Of a stretch of 22,424 nucleotides of DNA, positions 13,895-21,702 are shown piece after piece. The number at the start of each line of letters is the position of its first letter. Within the stretch, counting starts at the first letter, position 1. The position numbers were made by a program, and so were the translations under genes. Below the pieces are notes generated by a model, which was not told where the DNA came from, searched no databases, and was given only the letters and a program-made list of their open reading frames with translations. This DNA comes from a virus, in IMG/VR virus record IMGVR_UViG_3300028773_000063, positions 1 to 22,424 of that record. One strand, given 5' to 3'.

Positions 13895-14370
13895 TAGCTA
13901 CCCTGATTCCACTGGCCGTAGGCGCGCGAGCCAGACGTGATGAGAGATCCAAGGCCCTGCATAATCCCGGCCTTCTGGTCCCAACCAGCTTTGGCCAAGT
14001 CGCCCGCCTGATCAACCTGGAAACCCCAGGCCTTACGCGCAGCGTTCGTCTGGATACGCGCGATGTCCTGTGCGCCGATTTCTGAAGTGGTCGACAGCGA
14101 TCGCAGAGCCGACCCCGACATCGTGACGTTCGCCCCACCCACCTGAGCGGCCTGCTTGCCGAGGGTGGCGTTTAGGTGCTGACGATAGACGTCGGCCTGT
14201 TCCGCCCCTGCCTGAACGGTGCTCTGGGCCTGCATGCCAGAAACCTGCGCCGCCGTGCGTGCAAGAGCCGCATTGGAGTTGCCCTGCGCCATCGATGCGC
14301 CGAACTGCATCCCGCCGCCGAGCATGGAAAGGTACGGTGCCCAGTCGGTATAGCCTGCTGAATTTTCCAT
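13894..14370 (-). CDS. small internal virion protein (gp14-like), 158 aa
   Basis: The ATG at 14370 shares a base with the nozzle gene's TAA (TAATG). The protein is Ala/Gly/Gln-rich and helical with GGGMQFGASMAQGNSNAA near the N-terminus. The central segment GGANVTMSGSALRSLSTTSE follows, where small gp14-type proteins have a similar 'G-V-x-x-S-G-S-A' turn. Gene order (nozzle, this, large helical protein, giant protein) matches podoviral ejection protein clusters, whose gp14-like member is thought to form the outer-membrane pore. Family assignment is by context and composition. Confidence 0.72.
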   Translation of the reverse strand: MENSAGYTDWAPYLSMLGGGMQFGASMAQGNSNAALARTAAQVSGMQAQSTVQAGAEQADVYRQHLNATLGKQAAQVGGANVTMSGSALRSLSTTSEIGAQDIARIQTNAARKAWGFQVDQAGDLAKAGWDQKAGIMQGLGSLITSGSRAYGQWNQGS

Positions 14371-17300
14371 TAGCCGGCCTCTCCTACATCGACGGTGGCG
14401 ACCCAGCCGAGCACGCGAAGGGGGGCTGGGTCAGACATCTGGATGCATACCGTCGCGTCATCGTCAGGCTCAGTCTGCAGCGGCACATGGATGACACCGG
14501 TATAGGCCGACACCGGCTGGTTATACAGTTCGTACTGCCGCTGAACGGACGGCACGAGGTGCTCAAAGTCAGGGCCTGCATAGAACGGATAGCTCTGATC
14601 CACCACCACAGAAAGCGTCGGCGTTTGCTTCGTGTGATTGCGAATGGGTTTCTGGTTCTGGACGTTGAAGTTCAGCGACTGAAGCTGCGACACGTAGGGC
14701 AATCCTGCATGCACTACGCCGCCGGGATTGGTGAGCGTGATGCTGCCGCCTGCGGATACCACTTGTTGCGCGAGCACGCTGCCATCGGCAAAAATGCTCG
14801 CCAACTGACCTGCGATGTTCGCAAGTCCAGTGAAGTAGACCTTGGCAAAGGTCCACGCTGTGAGCGCTACGCTTTGATAGGCGACAGGCACCGGGTCCAG
14901 GAACGTCACTTGAGCCTGGTCACCGTTCAATATCTGTGTAATTTGCAGACGGCACACGAGCGTCCCGTCGTTCGTGAACCAGATGGCGTTACCGACGTCA
15001 GTTGGCTGGAAGCCCGTAAAGGCGTTGCTCATCGTGAGCGTGCCGACATCCTGCGCAAGCCACGTCGTCCCGCCCGTGACGGTCGCTGTGGTATTGGTCG
15101 TATTGCGACCGTCGTAGGTGAGGCCTGAATCCACAAAGAACGCATCTGAGATGTACTGATATTCCCGCACCGCAAAGCGCTCGATGTAGCGCTGGTATGT
15201 GCCATTGATAGTGCGGCCGACGATGCAGTAGACCGAAAAGGTGCCGTTCTCTGGCACCACGCACACGTCCTCGAAGTTGCCTTGCGTGGTGTAGCGTGTC
15301 CATGCCACGACTTCCTGCTCTGGCAGGTACGAGCACACACACATCACGCCATCCGAACGCACACAGTAGATGAGCCCGTAAGGCTCTGGTGCGAACGCCA
15401 CACGCTGACAGGTAGTGCCCACGGGGAACATCTGACGGGCAAAGACGGTGAGTTCCTTGCCGAGAAATTTGTCGTTGTAGAACTGGTAGATGATGTCGCG
15501 CAGCTTCCGGCCACCCCACTGGACATAGATGATGGTGGTACCGGTCTGAACGGCCGGCACGTTCTGCATCCCGTAGAACTCCTGCGGGATAAGGGAAATG
15601 TCGGAGGGCGTGATGGCGCCGATGCCGCTCGAATCCGTCACACGCCAGGAAGCACTCGCGGTTCCCAGCAGAAGATTGTTCATCGGTAGAAGATTGTTAA
15701 TCGGGTTCTGCTGTCGCGAGTTGATCGTTTCTGTAATGGCGTCAGAGTCCACCTGAGGGTCCGAAACGTTGAAGTTCAGGTAGTCAGACACCTGAGAGGT
15801 AAAAAGGGTCTGAGGCTGTTGAGCGGTGCCTGAAAGCACCAAGCGGTCGTTGTAATAGCAAATGTCGGACGCATACCCCTGAATCGGGGAGATGGAGCCG
15901 AACGCCCAGTACGTCGACAGACACAAGCCCGTCATGTACTGCGGAGCAGCACTGGATTGGTTGTTATAGATGTTGGTGAGCGAGCCTGTGACTTGCCTTA
16001 TCACCACATTGTTCGTACCCGTAGGCGGGGCGGTATAAAACGTAATGGCGGTGCCGGTGAGATTGATGATGTAGGAACTCGGGTCCTGAAAGACCCCGCC
16101 CACCGTTACGTAGAATTGGTTAGGGTCTGAGGTCGTAATGGCGGTGAGGCCGGTGAAGAGCTTATTTGTGCCATTGCCGCTATAGGTGAAGGGCCCCACC
16201 GCGATCTGCGGGCCACCCACAACGGTCGGCGGGAAGTTTGAGTAAATGCCTTTATAGGACTGCACCACCGCGGTGACGTGCTGTGAGTCGGTGTAGCCGG
16301 TGATGAGCGCAGCCCCGGCATTCGTTGACACGAACTGCCACGACACGCCGCACACGTTCACAAAGTTTGGGACCGGCTGGCCATCCCCGTCAGGAATCGT
16401 CCCCTGCGTGTGAACTGGTTGAAACGTCCCCGTGGCCGTGTGGTCGGTAGATACCGGCGCGTAGACGCACTGATAGATTTTGTTATCGCTGCGGATGTAC
16501 ATGCCCACAGGACTTGAGGCAGTGGGATACGTCAGGATCTTCTGCGCTTCCCAAGGGGCAATGGAGTTCAGGAACTGTTCTTCTAGATAAAAGAGCGCTC
16601 CAACATGTGTCGGCTTGAATATCGGCGCGCTGGCGGTAAGCGTCACAGTCCCCTGGGTGTTGCTCGCATAGACGGTCGTCGTGCCATCCGTATTGATGTC
16701 CTGAAAGGGACCGAAGAGCAGTTGCGGGGCGGTGAAGGTAAACTCATTGGCCGTCACCCGCGTCAGCTGATACATCGGCTGCGTAGATACCACGACACTC
16801 AGAACGTCTGCCGACTGCGCCCAGCGAAGGCTCGGGAGGTCGGCAAAGGCGTAAGGGTTCGTGAGGTTGTACGGCACTGTCGCCTGCCCACCACTCACGT
16901 ACGCAAACGACTGCACCTGTCCTAAGAAATCGACCGTAAAGCCCGTTAGTGATGCCGTAGCAACAGTCCAGGTGCCATTGGGATTGAAGGTGCCGATGTA
17001 AACGACTCCGGTAATGGTAACGACCTGCCCCGCACTGAAGGTGTTGGCTGCCGTGACATTCATCAAGTGATTGCTGGCGGTGACGTGCGTGATCGTTGCG
17101 GCGGTCGTGAAGTTCTGGATGAACGCGCCTTCAGAATAGAACTGCATTCCGCCAGCCGAGAACTCACAGACGTAGCTTTGCTGATTGTTGTAGACGAAGG
17201 GCAGGAGGTAGGAACCATTCGGCGTGTTGCTCAAACAACTGCCGATGAATTCAAGGCCCGGCCGATTGGTCGCAGCCCCTTCCGCATTGATGAAGAAATT

Positions 17301-17408
17301 GACCGCTGTCTGCACAGCAGAGGCGTAGAACTGGGCATCCGTGCGATCTGCCGCGAGAGGGCTTATCTCACCCTTGGCGAACGAGACTTGCGGGATTTCT
17401 ACTTCCAT
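14370..17408 (-). CDS. tail nozzle / tail tubular protein B (gp12-like), 1012 aa
   Basis: The start is directly after the adaptor stop (TAG then ATG at 17408). The first 60 residues carry the hallmark 'F-x-x-G-E-I-S-P ... R-x-D ... Y ... N-F ... G-x-x-x-R-P-G' pattern: QVSFAKGEISPLAADRTDAQ, AVNFFINAEGAATNRPGLEF. The rest is strand-rich with blocks such as YNDRLVLSGTAQQPQT, FTSQVSDYLNF and a QSYVCEFSAGGMQFY-like early block, all common in podoviral nozzle proteins. Several Thr/Val/Gly-rich insertions make it longer than the roughly 800 residues of T7 gp12. It forms the distal tube of the short tail below the adaptor. Confidence 0.88.
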   Translation of the reverse strand: MEVEIPQVSFAKGEISPLAADRTDAQFYASAVQTAVNFFINAEGAATNRPGLEFIGSCLSNTPNGSYLLPFVYNNQQSYVCEFSAGGMQFYSEGAFIQNFTTAATITHVTASNHLMNVTAANTFSAGQVVTITGVVYIGTFNPNGTWTVATASLTGFTVDFLGQVQSFAYVSGGQATVPYNLTNPYAFADLPSLRWAQSADVLSVVVSTQPMYQLTRVTANEFTFTAPQLLFGPFQDINTDGTTTVYASNTQGTVTLTASAPIFKPTHVGALFYLEEQFLNSIAPWEAQKILTYPTASSPVGMYIRSDNKIYQCVYAPVSTDHTATGTFQPVHTQGTIPDGDGQPVPNFVNVCGVSWQFVSTNAGAALITGYTDSQHVTAVVQSYKGIYSNFPPTVVGGPQIAVGPFTYSGNGTNKLFTGLTAITTSDPNQFYVTVGGVFQDPSSYIINLTGTAITFYTAPPTGTNNVVIRQVTGSLTNIYNNQSSAAPQYMTGLCLSTYWAFGSISPIQGYASDICYYNDRLVLSGTAQQPQTLFTSQVSDYLNFNVSDPQVDSDAITETINSRQQNPINNLLPMNNLLLGTASASWRVTDSSGIGAITPSDISLIPQEFYGMQNVPAVQTGTTIIYVQWGGRKLRDIIYQFYNDKFLGKELTVFARQMFPVGTTCQRVAFAPEPYGLIYCVRSDGVMCVCSYLPEQEVVAWTRYTTQGNFEDVCVVPENGTFSVYCIVGRTINGTYQRYIERFAVREYQYISDAFFVDSGLTYDGRNTTNTTATVTGGTTWLAQDVGTLTMSNAFTGFQPTDVGNAIWFTNDGTLVCRLQITQILNGDQAQVTFLDPVPVAYQSVALTAWTFAKVYFTGLANIAGQLASIFADGSVLAQQVVSAGGSITLTNPGGVVHAGLPYVSQLQSLNFNVQNQKPIRNHTKQTPTLSVVVDQSYPFYAGPDFEHLVPSVQRQYELYNQPVSAYTGVIHVPLQTEPDDDATVCIQMSDPAPLRVLGWVATVDVGEAG

Positions 17409-18128
17409 CTACCACCGCGCGATGATAGAGGGCGAATCACGCTCAAGGTCCTGCTGGTTCGCGTTTAGGTGCTGGGCCAGTGCATTGAGCCGGGCCGATT
17501 CGTAAGCGGCCTTACAGTCTGCCACCCGCTCCCTGTCTGCCCGAAGCTGTGCTCCCGCGCGCCAGCCGATGAGGTAAGACAGCGTGTCCGAGAACATCGG
17601 GTCGAACTGCGCAGTGTTGCTCACGCACTGGATGTAGAAGAGGTAAAGCGGGTTCTGCGGGGTGGCAAGAAAATCGCACAGGATGCAAAGACCCCCGGGG
17701 TTCGCCTGACTCTCCACCACCTTGTAGGGAATCTTCGGAATGGTGAGCGTCATCCCGACCGAGGGCCACCAATAACCAAGCCAGAACTGCGGGCCGAAGC
17801 GCTGGCCGGCAAGGGTTGTGACCTGTAGCGGCTGCAGGCAGTCGTTCGGGTACTGGTAGCTGTACTGCCAGCCCGGGGCCGCGTAGCCCTGCTGGGGGCC
17901 CAAGGGGGCGGGAACGGGTTCCTGCACCAGATTGATGTTGGTGTCGCAGAAGTTCCAGGGGGCGGACTGAAGAAGCTGGTCCCGACACTTCGGGTACCAG
18001 AAGGAGGCTATCTGCGCCTGGGCCGTCTGGTCAGGCGGAGTGATCGAATTGATGGTGACACTGATGCCTAAGTGCCCCATCGCCATGTTGCAGATGTCGG
18101 TTTCGGACAGGGCGGTGATGCTTGGCAC
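17409..18128 (-). CDS. tail adaptor / tail tubular protein A (gp11-like), 239 aa
   Basis: GTG start at 18128, 10 bases after the previous stop; the Shine-Dalgarno sequence is weak. The N-terminus (LSETDICNMAMGHLGI), WYPKCRDQLLQSAPWNFC, YQYPNDCLQPLQV and the late FSDTLSYLIGWRAGAQLRAD match the conserved layout of tail tubular protein A / head-tail gatekeeper proteins ('N-x-A-L-x-x-L-G', 'A-x-x-W-x-F', 'Y-P-x-D', 'A-x-x-L-A-x-x-L'). It forms the ring between portal and nozzle. Size is close to the usual 200-230 residues. It contains an unusually Gln/Pro/Tyr-rich loop (LGPQQGYAAPGWQYSYQYP). Confidence 0.85.
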   Translation of the reverse strand: MPSITALSETDICNMAMGHLGISVTINSITPPDQTAQAQIASFWYPKCRDQLLQSAPWNFCDTNINLVQEPVPAPLGPQQGYAAPGWQYSYQYPNDCLQPLQVTTLAGQRFGPQFWLGYWWPSVGMTLTIPKIPYKVVESQANPGGLCILCDFLATPQNPLYLFYIQCVSNTAQFDPMFSDTLSYLIGWRAGAQLRADRERVADCKAAYESARLNALAQHLNANQQDLERDSPSIIARW

Positions 18129-18138
18129 GGCTCATGGC

Positions 18139-18696
18139 TCAGTCATTGGGGAACTCGATCCACACGAGTCCGACTTCAATGGTGGAGCCCGTCAAAGTCG
18201 CCCCTGCCGCCACCGCGGCATATCCTTGCACTCCGACCTCAACCAATCCTCCGAGCGGGACCAGGTTGTCATCGTCCGTCGCCACCGTAATGGCACCCGT
18301 CTGAACGTGTCCGATTGGCAGGAAGAAGGTCCCCGCGTTAACGACCGTCCCAGCGGCGTAAGCCGTGCACTGAGGCGCAGGTCCCGCGGCAGCACCGCCC
18401 ACGCGAAGGTTCGCTACCGCACCGATAGCCGTTATCGAGGTGGGTGCTGCGACTTGGCCAGATGCGCCCGTAATACCGATCGCAGCGGGCACCGTCGTGG
18501 CGACCGTGAGCCCGAAAGACGTTGCCAAGAGATAGGCCGTCACTCCGCGGCCTCCAGAGACCGCAGAGCCGTTCCACAAGAGGGGGCCCGTCAGGGTCGT
18601 GCCGGTATAGATCGCGGGCGTGACGCTCGCGTAGGCGCAGAAGATGTTGCCCTTGCCGCCCCCGATCTGCGTGTAGTCCCTAAACCCTGCGAGCAC
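18139..18696 (-). CDS. putative virion protein, Ala/Gly/Thr-rich, 185 aa
   Basis: GTG start at 18696, 3 bases after the preceding stop. The N-terminus has FRDYTQIGGGKGNIFCAYAS, followed by strand-rich Ala/Thr/Gly/Val sequence with no charged clusters. The protein ends LVWIEFPND. Composition and position in the head-to-tail gene block suggest a structural or decoration protein. No domain is recognised. Confidence 0.65.
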   Translation of the reverse strand: MLAGFRDYTQIGGGKGNIFCAYASVTPAIYTGTTLTGPLLWNGSAVSGGRGVTAYLLATSFGLTVATTVPAAIGITGASGQVAAPTSITAIGAVANLRVGGAAAGPAPQCTAYAAGTVVNAGTFFLPIGHVQTGAITVATDDDNLVPLGGLVEVGVQGYAAVAAGATLTGSTIEVGLVWIEFPND

Positions 18697-18699
18697 GGA

Positions 18700-19242
18700 C
18701 TAAACCGCCCGTGCGATCGGATTCCGAGCGTCCGGATCGACGATGGTCCTCCAGCGAGCATTGACTACTGCAACATCGGTGCGCGGGACCGCGGTCTTCG
18801 CCCCGTCCTCGTGTACAGTGACTGTGACAGGCTCATACGGGTCATCCGACCACAGCACCGGAACGTCGACCTCGAAAATGCTGACCGGCTGGCCCATCTT
18901 GTTGTCCGGGCCGTACTGGTAACTGCCGATGACGCAGTCGGTTCTCGCGCGCACCGTCCCCTTGTAGGGGACGAACTTCGGAGGGACCCCCCGTAGTGGC
19001 GCGGTGGCTCTGGAAGCCCCCGGGCGCAGAGCCTCCAGTTCCGCCTCCGCTTCTCTCAGACGCCGCGCCATCTCAGGGTCAGGCTGAGCGGGCTTTGCGG
19101 CGAAAGCCGCCTCGAGCTTTGCGAGACGCTCTGCCAGGGCTTCATTCTGGGCCTTGGTCTCGGTGAGTTCGGCAGATAAGGTTTCACGCGAAGGTCCCGG
19201 CGGGCGCCCTCCTTTGTTCCTCAGGGCTTCTGGTTCTGTCAT
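18700..19242 (-). CDS. hypothetical virion-region protein with N-terminal coiled coil, 180 aa
   Basis: ATG at 19242 with AGGAG about 9 bases upstream. The N-terminal segment is basic and Pro-rich (RNKGGRPPGPSRETL). A heptad-like helix follows (LTETKAQNEALAERLAKLEA, then RRLREAEAELEALRP), and then a beta-rich C-terminal half (VPPKFVPYKGTVRARTDCVI, VTVTVHEDG). It could be a minor head protein; the C-terminal half may be an assembly domain. No family is recognised, and function is inferred only from the location between capsid and tail genes. Confidence 0.65.
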   Translation of the reverse strand: MTEPEALRNKGGRPPGPSRETLSAELTETKAQNEALAERLAKLEAAFAAKPAQPDPEMARRLREAEAELEALRPGASRATAPLRGVPPKFVPYKGTVRARTDCVIGSYQYGPDNKMGQPVSIFEVDVPVLWSDDPYEPVTVTVHEDGAKTAVPRTDVAVVNARWRTIVDPDARNPIARAV

Positions 19243-19246
19243 GTTC

Positions 19247-19612
19247 TTACGCTCCTACGCACCAGCTGTTGCCGCCGACATAGCGAAAGGCGATGGACGC
19301 CCCCGCTGCGAGGGAATACCCGCCGTTGGTGGCGAGTGTTCCGATCTTTCCCCCCGTTGAGGGGTAGACCTCAAGCGCATTCGCCCCGTGATTGGCAACG
19401 ATGTAGTCCTCACCGAGCGATATCCCCGCAGGTCCCGGCAGCACCGTGCCAGTGGCGCTTGCGACCGTCGTAACCACCGACAGGTCCTGTCCCAGCGGAA
19501 TCGCAAGGGCAGTCCCCTGCGTGCTCCCCGTCGCCGTCAGATTGCCGACAGTGTTAGGAATCCAGGGCGTCTGCCCGAGGGGGACACTGGGGAATCGGGT
19601 GACAAGAGCCAT
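19247..19612 (-). CDS. putative capsid-decoration-like protein, 121 aa
   Basis: ATG at 19612, no strong Shine-Dalgarno sequence. The sequence is almost all short beta strands with Ala/Gly/Thr: WIPNTVGNLTATGSTQGTA, LPGPAGISLGEDYIVANHG, ALEVYPSTGGKI and a final FRYVGGNSWCVGA. The 'N-x-x-A-T-G ... V-Y-P-x-x-G-G-x-I ... A-x-F-x-Y-x-x-x-x-x-W' layout resembles small structural proteins near capsid genes in several phage groups. It is probably a surface or decoration protein; specific function is unknown. Confidence 0.65.
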   Translation of the reverse strand: MALVTRFPSVPLGQTPWIPNTVGNLTATGSTQGTALAIPLGQDLSVVTTVASATGTVLPGPAGISLGEDYIVANHGANALEVYPSTGGKIGTLATNGGYSLAAGASIAFRYVGGNSWCVGA

Positions 19613-19615
19613 GGG

Positions 19616-20125
19616 TTAGAACGGCTCATAGACGGCGTGTCCGCCAATCGCGCCCGAAGTGGTTCCTGTAAAGGCTGAGAGCGACAGCTCGCCCAAGTTG
19701 GCGGTGTTGCCCACCAGGTCAATTTCCTCCCAGTCCTTGGCAAGCCAGCGGGCCGCGCCGCCGTAGGCGTTGAAGGAGAACACCAGAAGGTGCCCGCCAT
19801 TACCGGCCAGGCGCTGTGGGGCGGTCGAGAAGGCGTTACCCGTAATGGGTGCTGCAGCAAGAGCTGCGGTGGCCGCCATGGCTGCAGAATCCACGGTCGA
19901 GGTCGACCCCAGAGTGACGGCTACCGTGGAATCGCGCGACAGAATGATGATCTGCGGCTGGCTCGTTGAACTTGACTGTCCGCCGAGCATGATCTCCAGC
20001 ACGTTGATGCGCTGAGTACCCGAGCCTCCCTGCAGGACGAACGGGTAGGTGTTGTTGGTCATGCCTGAGGTATCACCAAATGCACTCGTGGTGATCGAGG
20101 CGAAACTGACTGTACGCTTTGACAT
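19616..20125 (-). CDS. putative virion protein, 169 aa
   Basis: The open frame reaches 20266, but the extra N-terminus is Arg-rich shadow of the cement-like gene. ATG at 20125 has AGGAG exactly 8 bases upstream and begins MSKRTVSFASITTSAFGD. The protein is rich in Ser, Thr, Ala and Gly, with strand-like segments (RINVLEIMLGGQ, QPQIIILSRDSTVAVTLG) and ends AIGGHAVYEPF. No charged coiled coil or membrane helix is present. It is probably a minor capsid or decoration protein, as it directly follows the cement-like gene. Confidence 0.65.
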   Translation of the reverse strand: MSKRTVSFASITTSAFGDTSGMTNNTYPFVLQGGSGTQRINVLEIMLGGQSSSTSQPQIIILSRDSTVAVTLGSTSTVDSAAMAATAALAAAPITGNAFSTAPQRLAGNGGHLLVFSFNAYGGAARWLAKDWEEIDLVGNTANLGELSLSAFTGTTSGAIGGHAVYEPF

Positions 20126-20133
20126 TTTCCGTG

Positions 20134-20138
20134 CTCCT
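20134..20138 (-). promoter_or_regulatory. ribosome binding site that fixes the 20125 start
   Basis: AGGAG on the minus strand with an 8-base spacer to ATG 20125. It is the reason for choosing this start over the longer frame from 20266, which overlaps the preceding gene by 130 bases. Confidence 0.75.
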
Positions 20139-20670
20139 ACTTGATCGAGTAGCCGGAAACGCCGCCGAGGTCTACGGCGTCGAGATCCCAGCCAATCCAC
20201 GCCACGGCCTGACCGCCCGTCATCGTTCCGACCGTGACGAACTGAAGTCCGATCCACTCTAGCCACGACACCGAGCGCGGGAGAGCGGCGGTCTGACGCA
20301 CGAACTTGCCGTAGCCGGTGGGGCCTGTGAGGTTCGCGATCACTACCGCCGTGAAGTCGTACATCGTTGTGGGCGAGGACAGAGACGAGGATGCCGAAGT
20401 AATGAGCTGTGCATCCACGCTGGTGCCGCCCAAGGGGGCCTGAATCCAGTCAATGCACAGCCACAAGCGCTCCCCACCGCCCATGTCGCGATAAGTGTTC
20501 GCACCCGCTGACAACAGCGTGTCGCTTGGGGTGTTTTCAGAGAGGTAAGCCGCCAAAGGCGCCGTGTCGATGGAGTTCGGAGCGATATAGGTCCCGGCAG
20601 CTCCCACGATGGACACGTAGTTCTGCGTTGAAATGTCGCTAAAGGAGAACTGAACGTCGCGCATGGTCAT
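20137..20670 (-). CDS. capsid cement-like protein (Bbp16-type candidate), 177 aa
   Basis: ATG at 20670 with AAGGAG upstream (the site overlaps the capsid gene stop); a second ATG two codons in is possible. The first strand MTMRDVQFSFSD, the RDMGGGERLWLCIDW segment and the strand-rich remainder resemble the Bbp16 cement protein of phage BPP-1, where a 'R-D-I/M-G-x-G-E-x-L-x-L' segment is typical. Its position directly after the major capsid gene is the same as in BPP-1. Cement proteins bind and stabilise the capsid shell. The family call is from remembered features and context, not a search. Confidence 0.65.
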   Translation of the reverse strand: MTMRDVQFSFSDISTQNYVSIVGAAGTYIAPNSIDTAPLAAYLSENTPSDTLLSAGANTYRDMGGGERLWLCIDWIQAPLGGTSVDAQLITSASSSLSSPTTMYDFTAVVIANLTGPTGYGKFVRQTAALPRSVSWLEWIGLQFVTVGTMTGGQAVAWIGWDLDAVDLGGVSGYSIK

Positions 20671-20681
20671 GGTGGTTCTCC

Positions 20682-21683
20682 TTAGGAAACCGTGGCTTCG
20701 GTGTTGAGGATCTGGTCGACCTTGCGAAGCGGAATTCCCAGGAACTTGTATTCGATCTGGGTCAGACCCTCCTCTACGCTCAAGGCGGCGTTGGATTTCG
20801 CCAGCGCCTGAATCTTCAGGATGCTGAACATGGTGCGGTTCATGTAGAACGCACAGTTACCGGCCGTCAGTGAGGGCAGACGGTCAATCGAGCGGCTCAT
20901 GAGGCCGATGAGATCCGCCGCGATGTTGTTGGATGTGATGGTCGTATCGATGTTGCAGATACGAACTACATACCTCCAATCCGGTACCGCCAGGCCACAG
21001 CGCCACTCCCAGTACTCCCGATACGCCATCATGCGGGCGCCACCGACGCCTGCGACGTTCTCCACTACCTGGAGGCCCAGGTCATGGTGCTGCAAGCCTG
21101 CCTGTGAACCCTTCGGGAAGATGCCAAAGACCGAGTTCGGTCCCCAGCACACGAGCCAGATGGAGGTATTGACGGAGGCCGAACCACCTCCTGAAATGAT
21201 GTTCTGTGCGAATGCGCCGCCCGAGATTTTGTTGTATCTCGGAAAGAGTCCGCGGAAGACCGAAGGCGCTGCTGTCGGGTCACCGTAGATGGTGAGCTGC
21301 GAGAAGCCCTGGTTCATCGATTCGATGAAGGCATCCGCTTCCGTCATGCGGAAGGCAGCTTCTTGGCCGTTGAGTTCGGCCACGGACTTATCCACTTCGA
21401 GGAAGCCTGCGAGTTCCGCGGTAGCCTCATCCACACCCATCGTGGTGGACTTGCTCGGCGGAATGCCCTGGTTCATGGCCCGGGCCATGACGACCGGCAA
21501 ACCCGTGCGCTGGATTACCCTGTGACCGGTGGCAAGATTGCCTTCCTGCCAGTGCATGTCCGGGAGCATCTCGTTCTTCTGAGCGAGTAGCTCAACGATG
21601 AGCGGGATGCGTCCACCGGGATCGGAACGCGTCGCCCAATCGGCAAGGGTGAGAACGTTTGAAGCAACAGCTATTTGGGTCAC
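20682..21683 (-). CDS. major capsid protein, BPP-1-type, 333 aa
   Basis: GTG start at 21683 with AGGAG 7 bases upstream. The conserved layout I recall for this podoviral capsid family is present in order: LADWATRSDPGGRIPLIVEL, QKNEMLPDMHWQEGNLATGH, RTGLPVVMARAMNQGI, PPSKSTTM, EVDKSVAELNGQEAAFRMTE, AFIESMNQGF, YGDPTAAPSVFRGLFPRYN and a C-terminal GIPLRKVDQILNTE. It lies between scaffold and cement-like genes, as expected. BPP-1's capsid protein has a rearranged HK97-like fold, and the same topology may apply here. The length is normal. Confidence 0.9.
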   Translation of the reverse strand: MTQIAVASNVLTLADWATRSDPGGRIPLIVELLAQKNEMLPDMHWQEGNLATGHRVIQRTGLPVVMARAMNQGIPPSKSTTMGVDEATAELAGFLEVDKSVAELNGQEAAFRMTEADAFIESMNQGFSQLTIYGDPTAAPSVFRGLFPRYNKISGGAFAQNIISGGGSASVNTSIWLVCWGPNSVFGIFPKGSQAGLQHHDLGLQVVENVAGVGGARMMAYREYWEWRCGLAVPDWRYVVRICNIDTTITSNNIAADLIGLMSRSIDRLPSLTAGNCAFYMNRTMFSILKIQALAKSNAALSVEEGLTQIEYKFLGIPLRKVDQILNTEATVS

Positions 21684-21702
21684 TCAAGCACTCCTAGACG
21701 CG

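Noticed and set aside
14259-15128. 289-codon plus-strand open frame
   Set aside because: Antisense to the gp14-like and nozzle genes, both well supported; no recognisable motif.
18040-18996. 318-codon plus-strand open frame
   Set aside because: Antisense across the tail adaptor and two virion genes; Arg/Asp-rich composition typical of GC-rich antisense frames.
19616-20266. Longer start at 20266 for the 169-residue virion protein
   Set aside because: The extension is Arg-rich and overlaps the cement-like gene; ATG 20125 has an ideal AGGAG.
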